Below are positions 21,254 to 34,110 of a DNA stretch of 64,000 nt, one piece after another. Origin of the DNA: Ricinus communis (taxonomy: Eukaryota > Streptophyta > Magnoliopsida > Malpighiales > Euphorbiaceae); the NCBI RefSeq assembly GCF_019578655.1, contig NC_063265.1, forward strand, positions 7,226,501 to 7,290,500, in the 5' to 3' direction. The position numbers and the translations under genes were made by a program. Under the pieces are notes generated by a model. The model saw nothing but the letters and a program-made list of their open reading frames with translations, searched no databases and had not been told where the DNA came from. Within the stretch, counting starts at the first letter, position 1. Every line of letters starts with the position of its first letter.

Positions 21254-23069
21254 TCTATATATATTAATTTATGAAATCTAAATTTTTTTTGACATGTGTT
21301 GATGTGTCTAAGTTAGTACTCGAAAGTATACGAACCAAATGATAGTATATGCAAGTTTACAACGAGGTCGATCTCACAATGAATTATAAAATATATATTA
21401 TAAAGACCAATTATTACACAAAATACTAAAAGTAAATCTAAACACTCTAAGCTAATATTTTGAGAATGATTTAAAGGTTTATAAAAGAAATTAAATAACT
21501 AAAAAATAAGTATAAAATAGCAATTAGTTTAGCTTATACTTAGTAATCCCCTTATTTCTCTTCAGTCCAAATCTAATGAATGAGATGATGATGTGCATTT
21601 TCCCTAAGTAACTCAAGTTAATGATACAACCTAGATTTCGTATATAAACATATGTTAAAGTAAAGATGATGTCTCTAATACTTTTAACATAAAGATTTTC
21701 ATAACAAATATTACTATTAAATTGATATGATGGTCAACCAATAATAATAGATGAAATTAATACATATATGAAGATAAAGAAATTATTTATTAAACTTATA
21801 ACATATAAGGTTCATACATAAATAAAAACCCAAACTAAACACTTATGGAACTTAGTCTAACATGTTTAATCTAATGGTTATTGTAATTAAATAGAAAGAC
21901 ATAAGATACAAAAAACAGAAAATTAAATCTCCTTCAATATTCAAAGGCTTTTTAAGAAATGAAGAAGATTGATCATCACTCTTCACGTCTTTAAAAAGCT
22001 TCTTTTATTTTTAAAAGAACAATGCAGAAAGATTAATTAGATGTAGAAGATGATAAACTATAGGAATTCCTGCAGAGAGAATAGTAGTCACCCATTTTGT
22101 TTAATTAATCTCTACTTCTTATAGAGATTCCCTTTTTTAGCATATAACTATTATAGTTATCTCTTTACTGTTCTAAACAAAATAAACAACTTAAAAGACA
22201 ACTATCCATTAATTACATCATAACTAATTAATTTTCCCTTCGTAAGCCTTGATAAATTTGGTTAGGCCTGCGCTATTGATAATCTACGTGTTTTATTTCC
22301 AAGTTTTTTACAACCGCAGTCTATTTAAAGCTCATTTATGCCTTTTTGGTCAAAATCTCCTCTTTGGCTATTATTTCCTTGATAATTAGATAAGAAAACT
22401 GAAGTGAGTTAAAAGACATATATTCCTACATATTATGTCTATAAAACATATCAATAAACTACTAAAATATCATAATTATATATACATAATATGAATCTAT
22501 TATATGTGCTAATTTTTGACACATAGAATTATTATTTTAACATATGTATTTACTTTTGACACATGAAATTCAAATTTATGAGTAGTTTTATGATTTTTTT
22601 TCTATCAATTTATTGATTAATAAGTTAAATACGTAATTAAACACTTATTCTAATCCTAAGAAATAATATATTAATAATAAATTAGTCTCCTAATTAGATA
22701 ATAATTATTTTAAAATTAGCATATATTAATTATATTTTAATATTATATTAAATAATAAATTAATTTTAATTAGATAATGACTCTAATTATAGAAAATAAT
22801 ATTTTTAAATATTATGTTTACTAATAAATTAATTTCTAATTATACAATAATTTTTAATTTAAAAAACTAATAATATCAATAAATACATATTTTACTAATA
22901 TAAAAATATAAATAAAATTTTTTAGAAAAATCTAAAATATCTAAAAATTATTAATTTACTATTATTTTTTATTATAAATTAATATTAGATATTAAATAAT
23001 TAATTAAATTATATATTTAAATTTATTTTTATAATTAAAATAACAATAATGGTGACTAATAAACTACTG
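21254..23069 (+). mobile_element. Helitron-like element carrying a nested insertion
   Basis: Starts TC followed by TATATATATTAATTT, as in the copies at 63142 and, less its TC, 63791. It then has a GACATGTG motif, is interrupted at 21299-22503, and resumes with the GACACATAG/GACACATGAAATT motifs and long AT-rich filler shared with those copies. It ends near 23069 in a degraded subterminal block (AATAATGGTGACTAATAAACTACTGG). No coding capacity. Confidence 0.5.
21299..22503. mobile_element. 1.2-kb nested insertion with 5-bp target duplication
   Basis: ATGTG occurs at 21294-21298 and again at 22504-22508. Removing the interval restores the repeat text seen at 23760-23800 and 63820-63860. The left part has a phrase (GTATACGAACC ... 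CAACGAGGTCGATCTCACAA, about 21328-21380) that I recall from a widespread plant intergenic repeat whose members end in a conserved region about suppressing text such as CCTTTTTGGTCAAAATCTCC (22340-22359). No protein frame. A 5-bp duplication suits an LTR-derived non-autonomous element, but no LTR pair was found, so the class is open. Confidence 0.5.
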
Positions 23070-23738
23070 GTTAAACTTAAATTTGTACACAATATCCGCT
23101 GGATTAAGAAACTAAAAGTGGGTTAAGTCTTCAAATCAAAGTCAAAACTCGTCCAATGAAATGTTCTGAGAATTGTCGTTGGCATTTTGTACACGCGTCT
23201 AATAGATTTCATTGAAGGAGAGAAATAATATTATAAAATTTCGTTGAATAAAGTATTATTTTTGTTCCATTATTATTGTCCTGCCGAAGGCAAGTGATTA
23301 GAAATAATAAACAATTGTTTTGTTTGGTAATGGAAATTACAATTATTCTTTTCTTTACTCTTATTTTGGTTGGTTGGATTATCTAATCTTCCATGTCGAT
23401 TCTTTGTATCTTCAATTATAAGGCGATTCTGTTCTTCTACTCCCACCCCAGCGTCCTCATACTTTTGCGACCACTAATTCCTTGCCACGTCAGTTTCGTA
23501 CAATAAGGTTTGAGATTTAGCTCCAATACTAAACAAATTTGCTATTGAAATATGAAGATTTTTTCAACTTAAATTCTTATCACAAAAATTTTAAATTTAA
23601 ATTCTTATTTCTACAGTATGTATGTAAATCTTGATCCTTATAGCTGACTATAATGATATAGCTACTTTTATTATATAGTCATATGATTCATTGAACATCT
23701 CGTAAATTAAATAAGAAAATAAAATAAATATTTATATA

Positions 23739-24425
23739 TATTAATTTCTGAAAACTAATTTTTTTTTGATATGTATTGAATTTTTGACACATAAATTTTT
23801 GTTTTGATATGTATACTATTTTTATATATAAAATTTAAGTTCATATGTAATTTTATGATTTTTTATTAATTTATTAATTAATAAATTATATTTCTAGTTA
23901 AATACCGACTCTAATATTAAAAAATAAGATATAAATTATATTTTAATATATATTAACTAATAAATAATTTCATAATTAAATAATAATACTAATTCTATCA
24001 ATACCAAACAGTAGCACATTAATTATATTTTAATATTATATTAACTAATAAATTACTTACGTGAATTAGATAATAATTCTAATATAAAAAATAATATTTT
24101 AAATTAAATTTTTAATATTTTATTTAATAATAAATTAAATTTTTAATTATATAATATATTTTTAATTTTAAAAATAATAATATCAATTATATTGATATGT
24201 TAACTTATAATATTAAAATTAATTAATAAATAATTTTTATATTATTGTGTTATAAAATTTAAAATTTTTATATTTTTAAAGACATCTAAAAATAGTTAGT
24301 TTATTATTATTTTTAAAATTTAATAAATAATATTAAATATTAAAAATTTATTAAATTATATCTATAAATTTAATTTTATAATCAAAATATAATAACGACT
24401 GTGCAACGTCCAGATAAACAACTAA
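23739..24425 (+). mobile_element. Helitron-like element
   Basis: Begins TATATATTAATTTCTG (the leading TC is lost) and has the paired GATATGT/GACACAT motifs. It ends with AATCAAAATATAATAACGACTGTGCAACG..., then CTAA and T at 24422-24426. The GTGCAAC block just inside the end is the remnant of a subterminal hairpin. Same family as 21254-23069 and 63142-63790. Confidence 0.5.
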
Positions 24426-24879
24426 TCATTATATAGTCCACAACTCACTGAATTAAATTAAAAAAAATAAAGCAAATGTTATTATTTTAAATAATTTGAT
24501 CTATAATATTTCGTCTTTTAAAAGTGAATCAATAAAATAATAGAAAATATAAGCTCGGTTTTAGTATTTCTTTTTAAAATTTTGATTATTAGCTCAGTTT
24601 TATCTTACATTACAAAAAATAATTATCAATCATTAACCAGTTAAATAATTGGTTCTTAGAATTTTTTTCATATTTTTGAAGGCAGTTAGTCCAATAGATA
24701 CTTTTGAAGGCAGAATTGAGCTAACTAAACAATACAGTACTGCCCAACTCCGGAGAAATGGGATTAACGGTGAGGATCATCTGTTTGGAGAGAAATACAA
24801 TAGGAAGTAGGAATGGCTTAAAATGTAGCTTATCACGGAGAATAAACACTCAAAATATAATTATCTAAGAGGAGTCCCA

Positions 24880-25617
24880 ACCGCAATTCCACGCTTTGCC
24901 TAACCCAAACCAACACTCCAAAACGAGAATCAATTTCCGTCTCTAAGCTTCTCTTCAATTCAAAACCCTAATACCGGTTGAATTGGTAATTCCTTTTTTC
25001 TTTTTCATAATCTACAAATCTCAAATTTTTCTTTGCTCAGAATCACCTATTAACATCAAAAAAGAAAAAGAAGAAGTAAAGCTCTTGATTTCTCTATTAG
25101 ATTGCTTATGTTAGCAGTTTCTTATGATCATGATAATATTATTTTTACCTTTGTTTAATTTAGTTATGTGCTTCCATATTGGCGTGATTCGAATTACAGG
25201 ATCATCTTTATTTTATCCTCTTTGTGCTTATAGTATCAGCTGATTGGTATTGCCAATTAAGCACCTTGTTTTATTCTGTTTTGAGAAAGTTGACTGTCTC
25301 TGCTTATTGCTAGCTTCTTCTGCTTTTCAACTGTCCAACTCCTCAGCTTGCATAAACCTTAATTTGCTCTTTCTAATTACTTTCTATTTAAACAGTTAAC
25401 TAGGAATCATCAGATGCATTAAATTTCTATTGAATTAAATTCCTATCATAGTAATTCTTGACGTTTACCATATTTAATACTTCAGCTCCATTTCCTTTTC
25501 CAGATATGAGTAGCGATCGTTGTCTTTATTATTATTATTTTTTTTTATCAGTTTATCGTCAATCATCAACTATAGTGGAACTGATGTTGGTATTAATGAT
25601 TTCTATCTACAGGCATC
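24880..25617 (+). promoter_or_regulatory. 5' leader with intron, saposin-like gene
   Basis: A non-coding first exon appears to end at 24985 (TTGAATTG before GTAATT), after the common plant leader phrase AAAACCCTAAT. A T-rich intron of 627 bases runs to the acceptor TTCTATCTACAG at 25612, six bases before the ATG at 25618. A leader intron of this kind often raises expression in plants; that effect is inferred. Confidence 0.65.
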
Positions 25618-28600
25618 ATGGACATGAGAGTTGGGCTCCTATTTCTTCTTGTTTTGGGTGCTGGCTTGGCTTCTGCTGCTAGGCAAATGGCAGACACTGA
25701 GCTTTCTCATGGAAGCATATTGATATCTGATATGCTAGGTAATATTTCAAGCTTTTCTGATAGTTTTTGACACGAGTTTGCAAGTTTAGGCATTTTTAAA
25801 CCAGCTTTTTTCATTTGCTTTTACATTAATATTGGCATGTTTGATCTATAATGGTGCATACTACTACTTTTCCTGATTGGCTGCCATTAGATGTCCTTTA
25901 TTTAATTGCTTTTGTTCTCTGGTCAAATGTTATTTTCTTGCTGAAGTTTATTTGAATTCTTTGGTGAGTTTACTGCTTGAGTGATGAGCAGCTTCATTGA
26001 TGAATACTTTATGCCCAGCTTGTTGAACTTGCAAAGCCCTGCTATCTACTTGGAGCTTGGGTCTTTCTAACAACCAAAATCTTATCTGGATATGTTTAAA
26101 ATGAGAAATTATTGACTGTCTGAGGGGCCAATTCCTTGAAAATAAAAAAGTCTTTAGGACTATAAATGTGAGCAGTTGTCATACCCGTATCCCATGGCAT
26201 GATGATCTTGAGTGGAAAATTCCTAAATGGATTAGTAGTAGTTATTTGAAATGCAAAAATGCGAACAGCTGAACATAACATCTCTACCTTCATCTCAAAG
26301 ATATCACAAGAGTATGAAGTTGATTCCTTAACAACCTTGTATATAGCTTTTCTGGGATCCCTTAAAATAAAAAATATGGCTTTAGTTGTTTCTTCCTCTT
26401 GAGGAGAAGTATATGTCAAATGACTTCCCATTCAAGATGCTTCTAATTTGTGTGTCTATGCAGTAGTCATCTTCTTTTATCAGATGAATTAGTTTGGTTT
26501 CCAGGAATTATTTATGTGACAATAGCATTGTTGAACATATTCTGTATGATGTTTTCCTTGTTCAGCTACCGAAATGAAAGACCAGGAGCAAGTAAAGGAA
26601 AATCAACCTTCAAATGAAGTTGTTGGGAATGAGCAAGTATGCGTATTATGTGAAGAATTTGCTTCCCAGGCACTTGATTACCTAACTGAAAACAAGACCC
26701 AGACTGAAATTCTTGGTGCTCTTCATCAAGCCTGCTCCCGGGTGCCTACTTTCAAGCAACAGGTATACTCTTAGTTTTAATGTGATGTATGTTATTTCTT
26801 GAAATTTGTAGTTGGAGTTGAAACAGAATAATTCCTAACACCCTTGTCCCTTTTTCATTACCTGCCATTTGTTCTGGCAACACATGGGATTCTGACATGC
26901 AGATACTAAAATTCATAAGCTATACAATCAAACTGTAGTTCTATCCTATAGTATCCTAATTGAATTGGATCTCTAATCTTTGCCACTAAAAGAATTTAGA
27001 TATAGAACTATTTGGGATTTTGTTCAGGTTACTAAATTAGATCATGTTGCAAGTACCAAACAAAGAAGGAACAACATATGCATATATGTAAGTGCATTGG
27101 AGCATTGTGAGTCTTGTCCAATGCAATTAAACACAATGTAAATACACACAATATAAATGTGCATACTGTTAATTTTTTCTTTAGATGGTTTCACTAAGGA
27201 GTTTTTTCAACTTTTCTAAATCTCACGACCATTGCTGGTAAGATGTAAAACCCCGAACTTTTAAATCTTTCCAATATTGGGTTTATTTAAAAGTTATATA
27301 TGATTTTTTTGCATTCTTTATCATGCTTAAATTCTAAAGCAGTTGGCCATTTGAATTACACAGTGCATGACTTTGGTGGACTATTATGCTCCTCTCTTCT
27401 TTCTGGAGGTTTCATCAGTGCAGCCAGAAGAATTCTGTCAAAAGGTCAATCTCTGTCAGGAAATAGTATTCATCTCCTCAAAGTTCCAAGAAGATAGATG
27501 TGGGATTTGCCACCGAGCTGTTGCAGAAGTATTAATCAAGTTGAAAAATCCTGACACACAGGTTTGCACTTGTACAATTACTAGTAGGAAACTGTAATCG
27601 TGAATAAGTTCTTGAAAATGGTATAGAAATATCACATAGCCCCAAAGTTGTCATAACAAGAGGTTACTTTGTTCCAGACTTGCAACATTGCTACCAGGTT
27701 ATAGTATGTTTTATTGATCACATGTTCCAATATATTTGCGTTTTTCCCATTTTAGCGAAGTATGATGTATCGCAGTTAACCACTGAAAAACTTCATCCAT
27801 TTACATTTCAAAGGCCTAATAAATAAAGTTGACCTTCTATATTATATAGGAAACATTTGGCGGCAGTATGAACTTTTATTTGAAGCTGTCATACCCCTTT
27901 GTACCCTTCAACTTATGCTCTCCATAACATTTAGTTTTTTTATGAGCCACTGTGCTCCTTAGCTTGTATGTTCCATAACATATTAAACATTTTTTTACAC
28001 CATTTCATAATTCCACTATTTCTATTTTTTTTTTTATAATGTCTCTTGCTTTCTGGATGCTCTGAACTAAATGAGTTAAAGACGAGTTAATTCCTAAAAG
28101 TGGGTCCAAACAAAACTTGATGGTCCTAAAAGTACATAAAATTTATGCATGTTTTCGATTTAGTATTCTCTTGCTCTCCTAACAGGTGAAAAAGCTCCAT
28201 TATAGTTTCTTTCTCAATGTTTATATTGTTTTTATATTATTATCACAAGATTTTTTGCTGATTCAACAATTTTATTTATTCTTGTCTTTTCCAGCTTGAG
28301 ATAATCGAGGTGCTTTTGAAGGGATGCGATTCTATGGAGAACTATGCAGCAAAGGTGAGAAGAATGATGATAACTTGGCATGAAATTTGTGAATGATTAT
28401 GTTTTTATTTTATTACAGTTTGGGAAGATCAGTCTTCTCAGAGAATCAACCTGTACTGAAACTGCTTTGCCTTCTTGTTGATCTGACTCGGTCCATGGAT
28501 GGACCTCCCATTTGATCTATTACCACCCTTGATGCATGATATTGCCATTGCCATTTATTATTGACAACATCATCCTATACTCATTCTTGATGTGGGAAAC

Positions 28601-28894
28601 GAGAATTTCTACCCATGCGAATATTACTCTTAGTTTCACATAATTGATGAAAAGAAAAATTAATTAAAACAATCGAGGGTTGTGGGAATTTAATTTTGTC
28701 AGTGCTCTATAAATTTCTAAATCGATTTTGTTGACGTGCAGTGCAAGAGGTTGGTATTCGAGTATGGTCCTATTATCCTCACCAATGCTGAACAGTTTCT
28801 GGAAAGCCGAGACATATGCACCATGTTACACGCCTGTGATACACCTCAAGTCAGTAGTGGAGAAGCAGCAACAATAGCAAAGGCCGATTCATAA
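25618..28894 (+). CDS. Secreted protein with two saposin B domains (prosaposin-like)
   Basis: Five coding exons with GT-AG borders (25618-25738, 26566-26762, 27364-27561, 28295-28354, 28742-28894) give 242 residues. Residues 1-20 form a signal peptide (MRVGLLFLLVLGAGLASA, cleavage expected after ASA). Two saposin B domains follow, each with six cysteines in nearly identical spacing: 66, 69, 97, 107, 131, 137 and 152, 155, 183, 193, 218, 224. An N-glycosylation site (NKT) is at 83-85. Saposin B folds bind lipids or membranes, usually in lysosomes or vacuoles. Plant two-domain proteins of this type (closest in my memory to At3g51730) are expected to be vacuolar or secreted; their ligands are not settled. 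Exon borders were chosen because they keep phase and restore the cysteine pattern. Confidence 0.93.
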
Positions 28895-30720
28895 TCATGC
28901 TGGTAGAAATCAAATGAAATGAAAATTAATACAATTCAAACTGTTGTGAAAATTCTTTCGCTCCAATTGTGTGTATGATACGATTTCTATACTATGATCC
29001 TCCTGCTGTTGTAATTATGTTATAACGATAATTTATAATTTCATTACTTTTTAAACATGCTCTGATCCTGTATACTACACATAGATATAGAAGCTCAATT
29101 CTCTGCTTGTGGGCAGAACTTGTGCGAAAACTTCAGCTTATTGGTTTGTGGAATTCTAGTTACACACAAATGGCTTCTAAGATTTAGGTTGCAGTAACCT
29201 GCTTCGTTGCATTAAACTTTCCGACTACTGAACTTGTGCCATTCAAGCAAGTTTTGTTGTTTGCAAAAGATGTTTGCCAGAAGTTACAGGCTGCAACAAT
29301 TCCACCCGATCATTATAACTGTCGATCATGAAAAGATGGAAAGAAGATAAAGGTTGTATTTTTCTTTTAATTTTTAATTTCGTCATGTCAGGTGAGAAAT
29401 TGAAATTAAATTTAAAAATATGGGATAGGGCTTTTACATTTCATGGGTGCAATAAGCCCAACTAAAAAATGGGTTCAAATTATAGGTGTGAGAAGATCAT
29501 GGGTTCCTTTTAAAAGGAAAAGGAGGGGGGAAATATGCAGAAAACAGTGATTAGTGAACAATTTGGGATCTTAAAACCTGGCTTCTTGTGCTTTATAAGT
29601 GAATCGTAATTTGAGTCAAAAGAAATGTTGGCTTATTTATTTAAGCTTGCATTAGACAACCTGATTATCATGAGTTGTGCCTAAAATTTATCCACCTTTT
29701 CTTCTGCTGATTTCTTTTTAAGTCCTTTCCAGCTGCAAGAGATTGGGAAAAGGAAAAAAACATTCCGATGGTCATATATTATTATAAGTAGGTTCTAGGT
29801 GAAAGCATAAATTCAACCTTTTTGTTCTGCCAGCCACTAAGGATAAGGGGATTAGAAAAAGACTTGCCAAATTACAATGTCAGATTCTTAGGAATATTTC
29901 TGTAAAATATTATGTTCAAAATGAACATAAAACGTGACACATTTTAAGAGGAATTACTAGTATGCAAAGACTTAGTTTAGACTCCTTGGCAACAGGTCAA
30001 ATTATGGCAACCAAATGAAGCATATACCTACAATATATTCAGTACGGTTAATAGGAAGAGGTCTTTCCTTTTTCTTTTCTTTTTTTTGTTAATTAGAGTT
30101 TGATGCATATGAGGAGTCTTTCAAAATGGAAACCTGGAAGCACCAAGCTGATATAGGAAAGTGCGTCTTTAAGATCACTTGAGAAATTTAGTCTTGGTTG
30201 AGATGCTAGCTAACAAAAAAAAATTAGTTTACTATTTGAATAAAAAAAGAATTAAAAAATATATAATATGTGGAAACATTAAAAACTAAGTGGAAAACAA
30301 GGAGATTAGCAATGTCTCCAGACTAGTGAAAAAGTACAAAGATCTTGTTGAGCTAAGAGATGAATTTCATGTAAGAACATTCACTCAAGAATTAGAATGA
30401 AACTGCTCATATGGAAAAAAAGAGAAAAAGAATTGGAATGTGCACACCTACTCAGTCCAATCTCTATTTGATATTTTCTAGCCCCATATTTGATATTTTT
30501 TTATTTTTTTTAATAAATGTGATTAGCATGTTAAATTAGACAGGAAGGAGAACTCATTTTACAAAATGGAGAATAAATCAAACATTTTGAGAAAAATAAG
30601 TTTTGAGCTTGAGACTTAAATTTCTGACACTAAATATCTAATTACCAGATTAAAATTTAATAGTTACAATTTTAATTTTTATATATTTGATCAATCGTTA
30701 AGAATTATAATATATTATAT

Positions 30721-30757
<37 letters not shown>

Positions 30758-33700
30758 TTTTAAACTATTAATTAAGTTTCAAAGAAAAAATAATTTTTTA
30801 GAAATATTAATATAAATCAAGCTAATTAAACTTGATCGGAATATTTTTAATGATGAAGTAATTCACCATTGTTTATAAAAATTAATTAAATTTTAAAAAT
30901 TTATAATATAATATATTATAGTCTAGACTATATCTGCTAATCCATTCTCACACCACCGAAGAAGTAGAATTTCCAAAAAAAAAAAAAGAAAACTAGAACT
31001 TTCCAACGGGTACAAACACAAAACGAGCAAAACTTAAGAAAGGAACTAAAAGTATGATTCCTCTAGAAGTAAGAACAGTAAAACCTGACAGAAACTTGCG
31101 ATTTCTCTAGAAGTAAGAATGGTTAAGCGACAAGTAAAATGCACTTTCCAGGAATTTTCTTGAGAAGAAAAGACCAACTATCTAGTCGTCTATTAACATT
31201 TAACATTTTTACCATTAAGCAAATACGAATAATATGCAGTCATATCCTAATGCATAGTGATCAAACATAGTACCTATTTTTGGAAGCCAATAGCTTGTGT
31301 TAATTTGTAGCACCACCTGCATTATATGACAAAATCATAATATTGGTCCAGATAACAAAGAAAGTAGTTATGTTAGAGATAGTGTCTACTGTTCTTTTCT
31401 TTTATAATAAGTATTCTTCCCTATCAAGAGCCAAGTGTTTCTTTTATAAGTTTTCGTTTTGTTGACTTTGGATGGTACCATGCATATTAAACAATTTAAT
31501 AGACAATCATAATTATTAATTCATTTTCCATAAATAACTAAAAGAAAACTATTTCTCTTTGTTTTACTATTTACCCAATTTTCTTTTATTATTCATATAG
31601 CTTTCTTTAAAAAAAAAAAAAGATTAAGAGCATTTTTAAGGCATTTTTTATATACATTAGATTTTTAATTATAAAAAAAGCATTCCATAAATTAACACTT
31701 TAATAAATTTTTTCATTTTAAGATAAAGAATTTATCTTTGGTCTTCACATTTAGAAAGCTAAACTTGACTCTTTCTCAAATACAAATGTTTCTAATGGGA
31801 CTCTTTGGACGAGAACTACTTTTTTTAAATATCGTTTTTGAACAATTAGATTAGCCATAATAGAAAAAATTGAATTAAAAAAATAAATAATAAATAAGAT
31901 TAACATTAACTCTTCGCTGATAATTATCTATAAAAATTTGACCAACTTAAAGAAAAGATAAAAATAGCTAATTGTTAAATATGTTATTTCGTTTATTCGT
32001 TGTCATTTCACAAGGATCTGATGAATGATTCAGCTTTTCTTGCAGAACTCTCAATTTCCTTTTTTAATTTTTTATTAGTCTGGTAATTAAAAAAGGATGT
32101 GGAAGTACAGCCTACTTAATGCTTCCCCCCCTCTTTTTGTCAAAAAAAAAAAAAAAAGGTTTTAATAGTAGGCATATGGTGCCAGCCATGATTTAGTTCC
32201 AGATATAATTTAATGTGCATTCTTGATTTTTGATTTCCCCTTTTCAGTACGACCCACACCAAAAATCAAATAAAATGGTATTATTATTTTCTTATTGACT
32301 TTTCTATAAAGTAACCAAAATTTATACTAATCAAAACTCTTCCAACACTCATTCCAAATTTTAATGCTAAATAGATTTAATTAGACTTTTAGTTACCTCG
32401 GATTGCCAAAAACATTTGTTTTATCGTTTTCTCAAAAAAAAGAAAAAAAACAATTATATTATGGAATTTCTGACAAATTTTAGGCATCAAATGATGATCT
32501 TTGTATGAACACTTGATTTTTGAGATTGCCAAAAACCCTTCTAATTAATACTAATAAAAGTAGACGTGTTGCATTTGAACTTTGAAGGATAATCTCAACT
32601 TCCAAAAAGTTGTGAGTTTGGGTACAAGTTTTGCCTCCCATGTTATATCAGATGGTCAATTCTGAAAAATGAATTAGGTCTACCAGTGTGATTTTGATTA
32701 TTCTAAAGTTAGCTCAATCCTATTCAATTTAATAAAAAAAGTTATTTAGCCTTTTTTTCAGAAAAAAAACATTATTTAGTTTTTGAAAAGATATTAAATT
32801 TGTGTAGAAACATATACCGAGATCGATGTAAATACTATTTATTTAATTAATTATATGCTAAAATTTCAAATTCAAATTTAAACATCATTTATTAAATAAG
32901 TCGTACCATACAATTTACATGATTTGTTTAATAAATTAATTTAAAGAAAATATAAATATTTATGTATATAGTAATCCAAATAGATAAATGTGTTTTCAAC
33001 GGATTTAAGAAAATCGATTACTTACACCTAAAATTTTTGTAGTGTGTTATAAATAAATTTATGTCCAACTAAAACCGACCCATTTAACTAGGTATCAAAA
33101 ATTGCCATTGGGTACTGGAAGCTTTTTTACCAATATATCTGAAGCCAAAATCTTAAAAAACACTGTTAGAGTTTGTTCTATAATTCTTACCTAGAGTTTT
33201 TAGTAATATTGTGTTTTAATTTTTGACTTAATGAGTAAGTTTAAATTCTTTCTTTCTCTATGAATATCATTGTGGAAGAGACATGTTAACTTAACCCTTT
33301 GGCTTTTATAGTTTCCTGAAGCCATTCAACAAGAATCTAATATTTAGGGTTTGCCAATAGGCAGTTGTTGTAGTCACCAAATTTTTCATTTTGTGTTTCT
33401 TTGATTTAAAAAAAGAAATGTTGTAATCTGAGAAAAAAATAATTCTAATTTTATTTTTTCATGGGTTTCATATTTAATTTTGAGGTGGATATACATTAGG
33501 TAAAAGAAATACTAAACCACATAAAATGTTTAGAAATAAACTATTTATTAATTCCCAATAAAATAAAGTACTTATTAGGATAAGAAAAAAAAAAAAAAAA
33601 CCCAACTAAGAGCTGTCCCAATCCAGCTTCAGCATGTTTATGTCATTCAAATTATTCGGTCCATCTCTATAATGTACAACTCCATAACATTCTTAGTATT

Positions 33701-33840
33701 TTTTAAAGAAAATTCACATTTATTAATTCCATATTTATCAAAATAGAACTGGAGGCCATAAATTTAAATTAGAATTTTGTGAACTGATGCCACCCCCGAC
33801 ATCAATAATATTTGTGTTAAATAAAGCCCTCTGCTAAATT
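28895..33840. other. Intergenic, AT-rich; no gene seen
   Basis: The 3' UTR of the saposin-like gene probably ends near 29060 (TGTTGTAATTATG and AATTTATAATT context). Beyond it lie poly-A and poly-T runs and scattered remnants. The stretch 30600-30660 reads, on the minus strand, like a worn SINE or tRNA-type B-box segment (AAGTCTCAAGCTC) but is too degraded to call. No long frame with a recognisable domain. Confidence 0.5.
30727..30752 (+). repeat. TA dinucleotide tract
   Basis: Pure alternating AT within AT-rich intergenic sequence, preceded by TATAT-TATAT pentamer-like repeats. Confidence 0.85.
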
Positions 33841-34110
33841 TTTGTAAGATATCTCTAGAATGGACTGGTGGTCGTGGTCCCCGCAACAAAATTCCCACCC
33901 ATGAAAGGAAGAAGGAAGACGAAAGAGGTGGAATTGTCGGGTAGCGTGGCATCATCTTCAGACGACGCGGACACGCGTATGGTTAGGAATGCAGTTGAAG
34001 CCTGTAATGTAAGGAGTGGACTCTCCTCTGCGTATTGGCATCTAACGCAATGAAAACGAAACGCGTGTCGTCTCTGCAGTGGCCAAGACTGTTTGTTGGG
34101 AGTAATATTA
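33841..34110. other. GC-richer island of unknown function
   Basis: About 270 bases stand out from the AT-rich surroundings, with CG dinucleotides clustered at 33940-34080 (GACGACGCGGACACGCGT, AAACGCGTGTCGTC). Overlapping short frames occur on both strands (33868-34053 plus, 33855-34199 minus). I recognise neither product. Candidates are a relic exon, a non-coding RNA promoter or an old insertion. Confidence 0.35.

Noticed and set aside
26096..26431. 111-codon minus-strand frame
   Set aside because: Lies wholly in the first coding-region intron of the saposin-like gene; no domain recognised, no splice partners. Could be an old insertion but not supportable.
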